NCBI RefSeq assembly: GCF_900115065.1
Contig: NZ_FOVE01000011.1
Span: 37,842-101,841 of the forward strand
Length of the DNA: 64,000 nt
Direction: 5' to 3'
Origin: Formivibrio citricus
GTDB taxonomy: Bacteria > Pseudomonadota > Gammaproteobacteria > Burkholderiales > Chitinibacteraceae
How positions within the stretch are numbered: position 1 is the first letter of the stretch; each line of letters opens with the position of its first letter. Positions 35,009 to 44,466 of this stretch are shown piece by piece. The position numbers and the translations under genes were made by a program. The notes under the pieces were generated by a model. That model was not told where the DNA came from. It saw only the letters and a program-made list of their open reading frames with translations, and did no database searches.

Positions 35009-35422
35009 ATGCTCGGCAAGCTCGACGACTATTTCAAGGTGCAGGAAACCGCGCTCAAGCTGCGCTCTGCCCGGCAGGAATTGCTGGCTTCCAATATTGC
35101 CAATGCGGATACCCCCAACTACAAGGCGCGCGATGTGAATTTCAGCGCCGCGTTCAGTGCGGCACTGGAAGGGCGCCAGGGGGGCGATGCTTCCTTGGCA
35201 AAAAGTCATACCAAACATCTGCAAGGGCAGGCCGGCAACTCCATATTTCCATCCTCAGCTGTACTTTATCGTCAGGAAACACAGTCTTCCGTGGATGGCA
35301 ATACGGTGAACATGGATACCGAACTGGCTGCTTTTGCCGACAACGCTTTGCGTTACCAGGCCGCGCTGACCTTCATGCAGAAGCGGATCGAAACCATGCG
35401 TACAGCCGTACAAGGCAATTAA
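35009..35422 (+). CDS. flgB: Flagellar basal-body rod protein FlgB
   Basis: Proximal rod protein of the basal body, exported by the flagellar type III system. 137 aa; LLASNIANADTPNYKARDVN is the rod-protein signature, and the end DNALRYQAALTFMQKRIETM forms the C-terminal coiled-coil helix. ATG 35009 with AGGAGGA upstream; the frame extends to 34814 but without similarity. First gene of the flg operon. Confidence 0.96.
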   Translation: MLGKLDDYFKVQETALKLRSARQELLASNIANADTPNYKARDVNFSAAFSAALEGRQGGDASLAKSHTKHLQGQAGNSIFPSSAVLYRQETQSSVDGNTVNMDTELAAFADNALRYQAALTFMQKRIETMRTAVQGN

Positions 35423-35438
35423 GACGAGGTAAAAGGCA

Positions 35439-35849
35439 ATGTCGCTCGTTCGTATTTTTGACATCTCCAGTTCGGCCATGCACGCACAGTCGGCCAGACT
35501 GAATGCGGTAGCTTCCAACCTGGCCAATGCCGAGTCGGTAACGAGTTCCAATGGCCAGCCATATCGGGCGAAACAAGTGGTGTTTCAGGCTGCCCGGATC
35601 GGACAGGAAAAGGATGCATTGGGGGTCAAGGTTGCCGGTGTGGTCGAAGACCAGTCGCCCGCCAAGCTGGTATTCGATCCTCGCCATCCGCTGGCCGATG
35701 CCAATGGCTATGTGGCCATGCCCAATGTGAATACGGTCGAAGAAATGACCAACATGATTTCGGCTTCGCGTTCCTACCAGACCAACCTTGAAGTGATGAA
35801 CACGGCCAAGACCCTGATGCTGCGCACGATTTCGCTGGGTCAGGCTTAA
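35439..35849 (+). CDS. flgC: Flagellar basal-body rod protein FlgC
   Basis: 136 aa proximal rod subunit. N-terminal [20 protein letters not shown] and C-terminal [20 protein letters not shown] are the two helices shared by axial proteins. Starts 16 bp after flgB. Confidence 0.97.
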   Translation: MSLVRIFDISSSAMHAQSARLNAVASNLANAESVTSSNGQPYRAKQVVFQAARIGQEKDALGVKVAGVVEDQSPAKLVFDPRHPLADANGYVAMPNVNTVEEMTNMISASRSYQTNLEVMNTAKTLMLRTISLGQA

Positions 35850-35863
35850 GGAGAGAATAGATC

Positions 35864-36550
35864 ATGGCAACGACGACAAGCAGTACGGGCAGCACCCAGC
35901 AGACCAGTTTTGACTACACGTCGCTGAACAAAACGACGACGACCTCCAAGACGGACATGGAGGATCAGTCTGATCGCTTCATGAAGCTCCTGGTGACGCA
36001 GTTGCAGAACCAGGATCCCATGAATCCGATGGAAAGCGCGGAAATGACTTCGCAAATGGCGCAGATCAATACCGTGACGGGGATCAACAAGCTCAATACG
36101 ACCATGACACAACTCATGTCGGCGTATAGCGCTTCACAGGGGATGCAGGCTGCCACTGTGATTGGCCACGATGTGATGGCACCGGGAAGCACGATGACTT
36201 TCGATGGCAGTACCGCGATGGACATGGCGCTGAATTTGAGTGCTACGACGGAAAATATCCGCATCAGTATCGTGGACAAGAACGGCAACGTAGTCGAGCA
36301 GCGCACCCAATCTTCGGCTGCAGCCGGTACCGTTTCCATGAACTGGGACGGCAAACTGGCAGATGGCAGCATGGCTCCGGCGGGTCAGTACAAGATCGTG
36401 GCGCGTGGCACCGTAGATGGCAAGGATGTTGCTTTGGATACCTTGACCTGGCAGAAAGCAGGTAGCGTCGAACTCAGTTCAAGTGGTGTGAAAGTGGTTC
36501 TGGCGGACGGCAGTGCGGTCGATTTCGCCAAGGTGACGAAGATTCGTTGA
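35864..36550 (+). CDS. flgD: Flagellar hook assembly scaffold FlgD
   Basis: Hook cap that directs FlgE polymerisation. FMKLLVTQLQNQDPMNPMES is the conserved N-terminal motif, preceded by a low-complexity Thr/Ser export region; the C-terminal part is the FlgD tudor/FnIII-like fold (GQYKIVARGTVDGKDV). 228 aa. A short inverted repeat (36558-36576) follows before flgE. Confidence 0.95.
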   Translation: MATTTSSTGSTQQTSFDYTSLNKTTTTSKTDMEDQSDRFMKLLVTQLQNQDPMNPMESAEMTSQMAQINTVTGINKLNTTMTQLMSAYSASQGMQAATVIGHDVMAPGSTMTFDGSTAMDMALNLSATTENIRISIVDKNGNVVEQRTQSSAAAGTVSMNWDGKLADGSMAPAGQYKIVARGTVDGKDVALDTLTWQKAGSVELSSSGVKVVLADGSAVDFAKVTKIR

Positions 36551-36598
36551 GGCAATGACCGGCAATGATTGCCGGTCGGGATTGCCGGGGAGGCAAAA

Positions 36599-37963
36599 AT
36601 GGGTTTCCAGCAAGGTTTGAGCGGTTTGAATGCGGCGTCCAAGAGTTTGGATGTAATCGGCAACAACGTAGCCAACTCCAATACGGTTGGTTTCAAGTCG
36701 TCCCGTGCAGAATTCGGTGATATCTATGCGGCCACATTCGGGTCGGCTTCGAATCTTGCCGGTATTGGTGCTAAGACACTGGGTATTTCACAGCAGTTCG
36801 GTCAGGGCAATATCTCTTCGACCAGCAATCCGCTTGATCTGGCGATCAGTGGCAACGGCTTTTACCAGATATATGACAGCCCAACCACGCAGGCAGCCAG
36901 CTATACCCGAAACGGTCAGTTCCAGCTCGATAAAGACGGTTATATCATTACCAACACGGGCCGCTATCTGACTGGCTGGCAGGCTGACTCGGCAACCAAC
37001 TTTCTGCCTTCGAGCGGTCCGGTATCGCCGATCCAGGTGAAATTTGCGAATTTCGGTGCCCAGGAAACCGGCGGCTCCGGGGTTAGTGGTGCAGGGCTTT
37101 CGGTTGGCCTGAACCTGAATTCTTCGGACTCGGTGAAAACAGCTGTTTTTTCAATGGCGGACCCGACGACATACAACTATTCCACGTCGGCCACCGTCTA
37201 TGACACTTTGGGGGTGGCCCATACCCAAACGATGTATTTCGTGAAAGGTGGCTATCAGGTCGGAGCGGCGCCGGATGATACAGTGACGAATACCTGGTCG
37301 GTATACTATGCGCTGGATGGAAGTCCGGTTTTGCCGGACGGCACGCTGGGAACGTCGGCAACCACGCAGGATGCCATGCTGCGTGGGACCCTCACATTCA
37401 CGAGCAGCGGTGCTTATTCGTCTTATGCCTCCAACGTGGTGACAACGTCTCCCCATAACACCGGGGCAATCAGTCGGTGGTTTTATGTCACCCCGACGGC
37501 GCTGGGCAACGGTTCCAACGGGCTTGATTTTCAGATGTTCTTCGACAAAGCCACCCAGTACGGTAGCAATTACAACGTCAGCACGCTGACTCAAGATGGT
37601 TACACCGATGGCTCCCTGACCGGTTTGTCGGTCAGCAAGGAAGGCGTGGTACAAGGGCGCTATTCCAACGGCCAGTCGCGCGACGTGGCGCGGATCGCGC
37701 TCTATACCTTCAATAACTCGCAAGGTCTGCAGCCTTTGGGAGACAACCGTTGGGCGGTGAGTTATGCCTCGGGAGCGGCGTTGCCCAATGCGCCGGGGGC
37801 CGGAAATGCCGGTCTGCTGACAGCTGCGGCCGTGGAGGATTCAAACGTCGACATGACGGCCGAACTGGTGAATCTGATCACGGCGCAGCGCAATTACCAA
37901 GCCAATGCCCAGACGATCAAGGCGCAGGATACGATCCTGCAGACGCTGGTGAGCCTGAGATAA
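36599..37963 (+). CDS. flgE: Flagellar hook protein FlgE
   Basis: Main hook subunit. The N-terminus GFQQGLSGLNAASKSLDVIG and C-terminus DMTAELVNLITAQRNYQANA are the axial helices; the middle (~90-370) is the variable Ser/Thr-rich exposed region. 454 aa, somewhat longer than enterobacterial FlgE. ATG 36599 follows GGGGAGG. Confidence 0.96.
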   Translation: MGFQQGLSGLNAASKSLDVIGNNVANSNTVGFKSSRAEFGDIYAATFGSASNLAGIGAKTLGISQQFGQGNISSTSNPLDLAISGNGFYQIYDSPTTQAASYTRNGQFQLDKDGYIITNTGRYLTGWQADSATNFLPSSGPVSPIQVKFANFGAQETGGSGVSGAGLSVGLNLNSSDSVKTAVFSMADPTTYNYSTSATVYDTLGVAHTQTMYFVKGGYQVGAAPDDTVTNTWSVYYALDGSPVLPDGTLGTSATTQDAMLRGTLTFTSSGAYSSYASNVVTTSPHNTGAISRWFYVTPTALGNGSNGLDFQMFFDKATQYGSNYNVSTLTQDGYTDGSLTGLSVSKEGVVQGRYSNGQSRDVARIALYTFNNSQGLQPLGDNRWAVSYASGAALPNAPGAGNAGLLTAAAVEDSNVDMTAELVNLITAQRNYQANAQTIKAQDTILQTLVSLR

Positions 37964-38032
37964 GACAACAGGGGGTAGCGGGTAGCGGGCAGGAGATGGC
38001 TGTATGACTCCCTGCTCGTTGCTCCACGAAGC

Positions 38033-38773
38033 ATGGACCGACTCGTTTACACTGCCATGACCGGCGCCAAGCATGCCCAACTGAGGCAGGCGACGGTATC
38101 GCACAATCTGGCCAACGCGACAACCACAGGGTTTCGTTCCGAGCTGGCAGCTTTCCGGGCGGTGCCGGTCGTGGGCGGTAACGGCTTGCCGACGCGTGCG
38201 TTCGTGGTCGAGCAAAGCACCGGCTCCGATATGCGTTCCGGCCCCTTGCAGCATACCGGCAACGACATGGACGTCGCCGTGGATGGCGAAGGCTGGATTG
38301 CGGTGCAGACGGCCAGCGGCGAAGCATATACCCGCAATGGCGAACTGGCGGCGGATTCGACCGGTCTGCTGAAGACCCGCACCGGGCAGATTGTGGTGGG
38401 GGAAAGTGGCCCGTTGACCGTGCCGGAAAATACCCGGGTATCGATTGCCCCGGATGGTACGGTAAGCGGAGCCGCGCTGGATAACCCGACCCAGCGGGTC
38501 GAGATTGGCAAGATAAAGCTGGTCAATCCGCCAACTGCCCAATTGGAAAAAGGGAATGATGGCCTTTTCCGTTTGCGCAACGGCCAGACGGCGCAAGCCG
38601 ACGAGACGGTCAGGCTGGTTTCCGGCGCGGTGGAGGGCAGCAATGTCAATGCGGTCGAAGAGCTGGTTTCCATGATCTCGGCACAACGCCATTACGACCT
38701 GCAACTCAAGATGATTTCCAACGCAGATCAGAATGCCCGCTCCGCCGCGCAACTGATCTCGCTTAACGGCTGA
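38033..38773 (+). CDS. flgF: Flagellar basal-body rod protein FlgF
   Basis: Rod protein between the proximal rod and FlgG. 246 aa; VYTAMTGAKHAQLRQATVSH at the N-terminus and NAVEELVSMISAQRHYDLQL near the end. The 69 bp upstream (37964-38032) contain a GGGTAGC direct repeat and no clear ribosome-binding site. Confidence 0.96.
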   Translation: MDRLVYTAMTGAKHAQLRQATVSHNLANATTTGFRSELAAFRAVPVVGGNGLPTRAFVVEQSTGSDMRSGPLQHTGNDMDVAVDGEGWIAVQTASGEAYTRNGELAADSTGLLKTRTGQIVVGESGPLTVPENTRVSIAPDGTVSGAALDNPTQRVEIGKIKLVNPPTAQLEKGNDGLFRLRNGQTAQADETVRLVSGAVEGSNVNAVEELVSMISAQRHYDLQLKMISNADQNARSAAQLISLNG

Positions 38774-38794
38774 TAGCACCAAGGATTCGATACC

Positions 38795-39580
38795 ATGATT
38801 CGCTCGCTCTGGATCGCCAAGACCGGCATGGACGCCATGCAGATGAACGTGGACGTCATCTCGCACAACCTGTCGAATGTCAGCACCAACGGTTACAAGC
38901 GCGAACGCGCGGTTTTCGAGGATTTGCTGTACCAGAACCTGCGTCAGCCCGGCGGTGCCACTTCACAGCAAACCCAGTTGCCGACCGGTTTGCAGCTGGG
39001 GACTGGCGTGCGTCCGGTGGCAACAGCCAAGATATTTACCCAAGGCAACCTGCAGTTGACCGACGGCCCGCTGGATCTGGCAATTCAGGGTGAAGGCTTT
39101 TTCCAGATCGCCCAGCCGGACGGCACGACAGCGTATACCCGAGATGGCTCGTTCCAGGTGGATAGTCAGGGCAACGTGGTCACCACAAGCGGTTATCAAA
39201 TCCAGCCTGCGTTGCAGGTGCCTACCGGTACCACCAAGATTACGGTCGGCAAGGATGGAACCGTCACGGCTATCGTCAACAACAATTCCGCTGCTCCGGT
39301 TCAGTTGGGAACGATCCAGCTGGCGACATTCATCAACCCGCCTGGGTTGCTGTCGGTTGGCGGTAACCTGCTGCGTGAAACCTCGGCCTCGGGCGCGCCG
39401 ACCGTGGGGCAGCCGGGAACAAACGGTCTGGGGGCCATCAACCAGGGCTATGTCGAAACGTCCAACGTCAATGTGACCGAGGAGTTGATCAACATGATCC
39501 AGGCTCAGCGTGCCTACGAAATCAACTCGCGGGCCATCCGCACTTCGGACGAGATGCTGCAGAAGCTGGCGGCGCTGTAA
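38795..39580 (+). CDS. flgG: Flagellar distal rod protein FlgG
   Basis: 261 aa. [20 protein letters not shown], the FlgG-specific region [15 protein letters not shown] and the C-terminal [20 protein letters not shown] identify the distal rod protein. Directly follows flgF. Confidence 0.97.
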   Translation: MIRSLWIAKTGMDAMQMNVDVISHNLSNVSTNGYKRERAVFEDLLYQNLRQPGGATSQQTQLPTGLQLGTGVRPVATAKIFTQGNLQLTDGPLDLAIQGEGFFQIAQPDGTTAYTRDGSFQVDSQGNVVTTSGYQIQPALQVPTGTTKITVGKDGTVTAIVNNNSAAPVQLGTIQLATFINPPGLLSVGGNLLRETSASGAPTVGQPGTNGLGAINQGYVETSNVNVTEELINMIQAQRAYEINSRAIRTSDEMLQKLAAL

Positions 39581-39593
39581 AAAGGATAAGGCC

Positions 39594-40259
39594 GTGAAAT
39601 TCTTTGCCGGTATTTTTTTGTCGTTGCTTCTGGTTGCCTGTACTGCGCCTTCCGTGATCACACAGCCGACCACAGCCAAGCCGCATCCTGCCAGCCTTGC
39701 GCAGGTCAACAATGGCGCGATATATCAGCCTGGCTCGGCCAAGCTGCTGTTTGAGGAGCCGGTCGCGCGCTATGTGGGCGATACTTTGATCGTAACTATT
39801 GAAGAAAATCTGGCTACTGCCAATAAGACAAATACCAGTAGCAGCCGTACTGGCAGTTACAGCATGACCAACTCCGGTGCCAGTTCATTGCATCTTCCTA
39901 CGGCTCTGGAACAGTTGCTGAATGCTTCGCCTTCCGGTTCCAGCAGCAACAAGTCGGATGGCAAGGGCGAAACCAGCAATACCAACACCTTCAAGGGGAC
40001 GCTGGCTGTGACCGTCGTCGAGACCTTGCCTAATGGAAATCTGGTGGTCGGCGGAGAAAAGCGCGTCAACGTGAATGGCGAGATCAACAACTTGCGCCTG
40101 ACCGGCGTGGTCAATCCGAAAGACATCAAGGCCGGGAATACAATTTCTTCGACGCGGATTGCTGATGCCCGCATCGAGCAGGTGGGTGAAGGTGTGATCG
40201 CCGACGCCAATACCATCGCTTGGCTGCTGCGTTTCTTCCTGTCCGTGTTGCCGCTGTGA
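39594..40259 (+). CDS. flgH: Flagellar L-ring lipoprotein FlgH
   Basis: Outer-membrane ring that acts as a bushing for the rod. GTG start at 39594 (AAGGA upstream) gives a signal peptide ending in the lipobox LVAC with lipidated C16. YVGDTLIVTIEENLATANKT and the C-terminal ARIEQVGEGVIADANTI are typical FlgH. 221 aa. Confidence 0.95.
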   Translation: MKFFAGIFLSLLLVACTAPSVITQPTTAKPHPASLAQVNNGAIYQPGSAKLLFEEPVARYVGDTLIVTIEENLATANKTNTSSSRTGSYSMTNSGASSLHLPTALEQLLNASPSGSSSNKSDGKGETSNTNTFKGTLAVTVVETLPNGNLVVGGEKRVNVNGEINNLRLTGVVNPKDIKAGNTISSTRIADARIEQVGEGVIADANTIAWLLRFFLSVLPL

Positions 40260-40267
40260 GGTTGAAA

Positions 40268-41353
40268 ATGCGCCGATTGTTTTTTCTGTTGCTGTTGCTG
40301 GCCGGCATGGCTCATGCCGAAAGACTCAAGGAAATCGCCAGTTTTTCCGGTGTGCGTAATAACCAGTTGGTGGGTTATGGCCTCGTGGTTGGTTTGGATG
40401 GTAGCGGTGACCAGACTACGCAGACGCCGTTTACCGTGCAGTCCGTGGTGAACATGCTCACCAACATGGGGGTGCAGGTTCCCAGCGGTGGCAACATGCA
40501 GTTGAAGAACGTCGCTGCCGTGACCGTTACGGCAGTGCTGCCGCCGTTTGCCCGCCCTGGGCAGCCTCTGGATGTGACGGTTTCCTCGATCGGTAATGCA
40601 AAGTCGATCAAGGGTGGAACCTTGCTGCTCTCGCCGCTCAAGGGCGCGGATGGCCAGATCTATGCCATGGCGCAGGGCAATATCATCGTTGCGGGAGCCG
40701 GTGCGGCGGCTGGCGGTTCCAGTACTACGGTCAACCAGCTGGCGACAGGGCGGATTCCGGCCGGAGCCACGGTGGAAAAAGCTGTGCCTACGCAATTGGG
40801 TAACGGAGAATTCGTGCAACTGGAATTGCTGCAGACCGATTTCACGACCGCCAATCGTGTGGTGGATGCCATCAATGGCCGTTTCGGGCCGATTTCGGCT
40901 GCGCTCGATGGTCGTGTGATTCAGGTGCGGGCACCGCAGGAGCCCAATCAGCGCGTGGCTTTCCTGGCCAAGCTTGAGGGGTTGTCCATTACCCCGGCCG
41001 AGAGTGTTCCCAAGGTGATCGTGAATGCGCGAACCGGTTCCGTGGTCATGAACCAGGCGGTGCAGGTCGATCCGTGCGCGATCGCTCACGGCAACCTGAC
41101 GGTGACGATCTCGACGGAAAATGCGGTATCGCAGCCCGCGCCTGCCGCTGGCGGCAAAACACAACGGGTCCAGAATTCCGAAATCATGATCCAGGCCGAC
41201 AAGGGACCGGTGGTGCGGCTTCCGAAGGCGGCTTCGCTGCGAGATGTGGTCCGCGCGCTCAATGCCGTGGGTGCGACACCGCAGGATCTGCTGGCGATCC
41301 TGCAAGCCATGAAAGCAGCCGGCAGCCTGAAGGCTGAACTGGAAGTGATCTGA
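40268..41353 (+). CDS. flgI: Flagellar P-ring protein FlgI
   Basis: Periplasmic ring around the rod. Signal peptide MRRLFFLLLLLAGMAHA, then ERLKEIASFSGVRNNQLVGY, the conserved start of mature FlgI. VSQP, the GVTPQDLLAILQAMKAAGSL-like end (here GATPQDLLAILQAMKAAGSL) and 361 aa agree. ATG 40268, 8 bp after flgH. Confidence 0.96.
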   Translation: MRRLFFLLLLLAGMAHAERLKEIASFSGVRNNQLVGYGLVVGLDGSGDQTTQTPFTVQSVVNMLTNMGVQVPSGGNMQLKNVAAVTVTAVLPPFARPGQPLDVTVSSIGNAKSIKGGTLLLSPLKGADGQIYAMAQGNIIVAGAGAAAGGSSTTVNQLATGRIPAGATVEKAVPTQLGNGEFVQLELLQTDFTTANRVVDAINGRFGPISAALDGRVIQVRAPQEPNQRVAFLAKLEGLSITPAESVPKVIVNARTGSVVMNQAVQVDPCAIAHGNLTVTISTENAVSQPAPAAGGKTQRVQNSEIMIQADKGPVVRLPKAASLRDVVRALNAVGATPQDLLAILQAMKAAGSLKAELEVI

Positions 41354-41364
41354 TTTTCCCATGC

Positions 41365-41393
41365 GCCACGGACTTCGGACCGAAGCCCGTGGC
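41365..41393 (+). other. Hairpin between flgI and flgJ
   Basis: GCCACGG (41365-41371) pairs with CCGTGGC (41387-41393), with CTTCGG/CCGAAG inside. Followed by ACGTCTTTG: a possible weak terminator or processing site in the operon. Confidence 0.45.
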
Positions 41394-41453
41394 ACGTCTT
41401 TGTTTGGCATGCCTATTGCTTCACCATGAGCAAAATCATGTGTGGAGGCTGTC

Positions 41454-42392
41454 ATGGCCATCTCTTCAAACTTTGCCGTCGCCCAGGAGAAACTGGCGCT
41501 CGACCCCCAAGGCGTCGAATCATTGCGCCGTGCCGTGCGCAATGATTCCGAGGCGGGCGCAAAGGCAGTGGCGCGGCAGTTTGAAGCCCTGCTGGTTCAG
41601 CAAATGCTCAGTTCGATGCGTCAGGCCAATCAGGGCTTCGGCGAGGAAAGTCACGGCGCGTTTGGTCTGTTCCGCTCCATGCAGGATCAGCAGTTTGCCC
41701 AGTTGACGGCCATGAAGGGCGGGGCCGGCTTGGCGGATGCCATCGTGCGGCAGATCAATGCGCAACGGAGTGCGGCGAGTACCGGCAAGCAGGCTACCTC
41801 CAGGCAAACGAGTTCTGAAACTGTTGCGACTGCCAAAGAAAAGGTCATGTCGGAATTTGCCGTCGGCGTGAGCCAACCGGCAAAACCTGCCGCTTCGACG
41901 GCAGCTCCTGCCGGTGATTTCATCGGAAAATTGTCTGCTTCCGCCGAAAAGGCTGCAAACGATCTGGGGATTTCCCCTCGCCTGTTGCTGGCACAGGCCG
42001 CATTGGAAACGGGGTGGGGCAAGCGGGCGATTCGCAATGCGGACGGCTCGGACAGTCATAACCTGTTTGGCATCAAGGCCGGGAAAAACTGGACCGGAAA
42101 AACGACGGACGTGACGACGACCGAGTATGTGGACGGCAAGGCGCAGAAGCGGGTCGAAAAATTCCGTTCCTACGACTCCTATGCCGCAGCTTTTTCCGAT
42201 TATGCCAATTTGATCAAGCGCCGTTACGGCAATGCCGTGGGGCTGGGCAATGATGCAACAGGCTTTGGGCAGGCATTGCAAGTCGGAGGCTACGCCACCG
42301 ATCCGGGCTATGCCGGCAAGATTGCCAAGGTGGCCGACCGGGTTTCGGCCAAGCTGGCCGCCTATCAGTCCGGCTCAAGCCAGACCGCCTGA
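41454..42392 (+). CDS. flgJ: Flagellar rod assembly protein / peptidoglycan hydrolase FlgJ
   Basis: Two-domain FlgJ of the beta/gamma type. N-terminal rod-capping domain (~20-105; VARQFEALLVQQMLSSMRQA) and C-terminal glucosaminidase (~160-300) with the catalytic Glu in LLAQAALETGWGKRAI. It digests peptidoglycan so that the rod can pass. A Ser/Thr-rich linker joins the domains. ATG 41454 follows TGGAGG; a GTG four codons earlier is less likely. 312 aa. Confidence 0.95.
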   Translation: MAISSNFAVAQEKLALDPQGVESLRRAVRNDSEAGAKAVARQFEALLVQQMLSSMRQANQGFGEESHGAFGLFRSMQDQQFAQLTAMKGGAGLADAIVRQINAQRSAASTGKQATSRQTSSETVATAKEKVMSEFAVGVSQPAKPAASTAAPAGDFIGKLSASAEKAANDLGISPRLLLAQAALETGWGKRAIRNADGSDSHNLFGIKAGKNWTGKTTDVTTTEYVDGKAQKRVEKFRSYDSYAAAFSDYANLIKRRYGNAVGLGNDATGFGQALQVGGYATDPGYAGKIAKVADRVSAKLAAYQSGSSQTA

Positions 42393-42401
42393 AGCCGATA
42401 G
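42375..42401 (+). promoter_or_regulatory. Sigma-28 (FliA) promoter of flgKL
   Basis: TCAAG (42375-42379) and GCCGATAG (42394-42401) are separated by 14 bp, the spacing of the consensus TAAAG-N14-GCCGATAA. It overlaps the 3' end of flgJ and makes flgKL a late class separable from flgB-J. Confidence 0.75.
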
Positions 42402-42423
42402 AGAATAGAGAAGGAGTGCAACC

Positions 42424-44442
42424 ATGGGATCGTCAGTATATGGTATCGCCGTTACCGGCCTGAATGCCGCGAATCTGGGGCTGACCACTGCCGGGCACAA
42501 TATCGCCAATGCCAACACGGAAGGCTACTCCCGGCAGACGATCACGCAGAGCGCCCCATATCCGCAAGGCAGCGGCAGTGGTTATGTCGGTTTGGGCGTG
42601 CGAGTGGATACGATCGTCCGGGCTTACGACCGGTTTGCCGTCCAGCAACTGAACAGTGCCCAGACAAAGTCGAGCTACTACGAAGCCTACCTCGATCACG
42701 TTCAGGAAATCGACAACATCGTCGCGGACAGCAGTACGGGCATTTCGCCCGCCCTGCAGGATTTCTTTTCTGCCGTGCAGAATGTCGCCACCAACCCCTC
42801 CGATACGGCATCGAGGCAAACGCTGCTGTCGATGACGCAAACACTGGTCAACCGCTTCCAGACCTTCGATCAGCGACTGACCGAAATGCGCGATTCGCTC
42901 AATGGCGAGATTACGGATGCCGTTTCCAGTATCAACTCCTACGGCAAGCAAATTGCCGACCTCAACAACCAGATTGTGGTTGCCCAAAGCGCCGGCCAGC
43001 CGCCGAACGATCTTCTGGACAAGCGCGACCAGATGGTGCTGGAACTCAACAAGCTGGTAAAGGCGAGCACGGTTTCTCAACCGGACGGCAGCATCAATGT
43101 CTTCATCGGTTCCGGGCAAAGCCTTGTGACCGGAGGCACCAATTTCTCGCTGGTGGCAACGCAGGCGCTTTCCGATCCGCGCCGCATCACGGTAGGGTAT
43201 ACGCAGCAAAACGGCAGCATCGTCTATCTGCCTGAAAACCTGTTGGGAGGTGGGCAGCTTGGTGCTTTGCTGGATTACCGCTCGAAATCGCTGGATGTGG
43301 CGCAGAACAGCCTCGCGCAAGTGGCTGTGGGGCTGGCCGAGAATCTCAACAAGCAGCAGCAGGTCGGTATGGATCTTTACGGCAATGCCGGCAAGACGCT
43401 GTTTTCCTACAACACGACGACAGTCGGTACTGCGACTCCGCCAGCGATCGGCTCAATCCAGGCATTCTCCACTAACACCGGAACCGGTGCGTTGACTGGC
43501 TATATTCAGGATACGTCACAACTGACCAACAGCGATTTCGAACTGTCTTACGATGCAACCAGTACCAACTACACATTGACCAAGCTGACCGACGGCACGA
43601 AGACCACGATCACGGCGGCCAACATGACGGCGGGCTACGTGGTGCCCAATACCGGCTTGTTCTTGCAGATGGCGGGCGCACCGGCGAACAACGACCGTTT
43701 CTCCATTCGGCCGTATTCCGGTTTTGTGAATTCGCTGGCAATGCGGATGACCGATCCGCGCGAAGTGGCTGCAGCCCAGCAGGTACGCGCACAAACCAAG
43801 AATTTCAGCCTTGTCGATGGCAGTCTGAGCGCCTCGACGAATACCGGAACAGCCAAGGTCACGTCGCTGACGGTGGACTCCCCCTCTACGGTGACGACGT
43901 CGGCCGCGACTGACCCGAACCTGCAGGACAAGGTCGGCATCCGTTTCACCAGCGCGACGCAATACACCCTTTACGACATGAGCGGAGCAGCGCCCGTTGT
44001 GATATCCGCCGGAAATACCTATACCAGCGGCACACCGATCGAGCTCAACGGCTGGAACCTGACGTTGAATGGCGTGCCGGCCACCGGCGACCAGTTCGTC
44101 ATCGTGCCGAATACGGGCGGTTCCGAAGACAACGGCAATGCCCTGCAAATGGCCGGATTGCAGACCAGCAAGAAGATGCTGGGCAGCAGCGCGACCTATC
44201 AGGATACCTACGGGTCGATGGTGGCAACGATTGGCACCCAGACCAACGAAGCCAAGATCATGTCCGAAGCACAGGAAACCGTGCTGTCGCAGGCGCAGGA
44301 CAAGCGCGACTCGATTTCCGGGGTCAACCTCGACGAAGAGGCCGCCAGCCTGTTGCGTTACCAGCAAGCCTACATGGCCGCCAGCAAGGTGATCCAGATT
44401 GCCCAGAAAGCATTTGATCAGCTTATGACGCTGGGTTCCTGA
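42424..44442 (+). CDS. flgK: Flagellar hook-associated protein 1 (FlgK)
   Basis: First hook-filament junction protein. SVYGIAVTGLNAANLGLTTA and NIANANTEGYSRQ at the start; GVNLDEEAASLLRYQQAYMA and ASKVIQIAQKAFDQLMTLGS at the end. At 672 aa it is longer than E. coli FlgK (547), the extra length being in the Thr/Ser/Gly-rich exposed middle (~330-580). AAGGAG precedes ATG 42424. Confidence 0.95.
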   Translation: MGSSVYGIAVTGLNAANLGLTTAGHNIANANTEGYSRQTITQSAPYPQGSGSGYVGLGVRVDTIVRAYDRFAVQQLNSAQTKSSYYEAYLDHVQEIDNIVADSSTGISPALQDFFSAVQNVATNPSDTASRQTLLSMTQTLVNRFQTFDQRLTEMRDSLNGEITDAVSSINSYGKQIADLNNQIVVAQSAGQPPNDLLDKRDQMVLELNKLVKASTVSQPDGSINVFIGSGQSLVTGGTNFSLVATQALSDPRRITVGYTQQNGSIVYLPENLLGGGQLGALLDYRSKSLDVAQNSLAQVAVGLAENLNKQQQVGMDLYGNAGKTLFSYNTTTVGTATPPAIGSIQAFSTNTGTGALTGYIQDTSQLTNSDFELSYDATSTNYTLTKLTDGTKTTITAANMTAGYVVPNTGLFLQMAGAPANNDRFSIRPYSGFVNSLAMRMTDPREVAAAQQVRAQTKNFSLVDGSLSASTNTGTAKVTSLTVDSPSTVTTSAATDPNLQDKVGIRFTSATQYTLYDMSGAAPVVISAGNTYTSGTPIELNGWNLTLNGVPATGDQFVIVPNTGGSEDNGNALQMAGLQTSKKMLGSSATYQDTYGSMVATIGTQTNEAKIMSEAQETVLSQAQDKRDSISGVNLDEEAASLLRYQQAYMAASKVIQIAQKAFDQLMTLGS

Positions 44443-44466
44443 TCGCGGAATTGAAGGAGAGCAATC

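Noticed and set aside
36558..36576. ACCGGCAA/TTGCCGGT hairpin between flgD and flgE as a terminator
   Set aside because: Short stem with no T run in the middle of a continuous operon; not supported as a terminator.
39857..41542. A 561-codon minus-strand frame opposite flgH-flgI
   Set aside because: Shadow of two secure flagellar genes; no start signal or domain.
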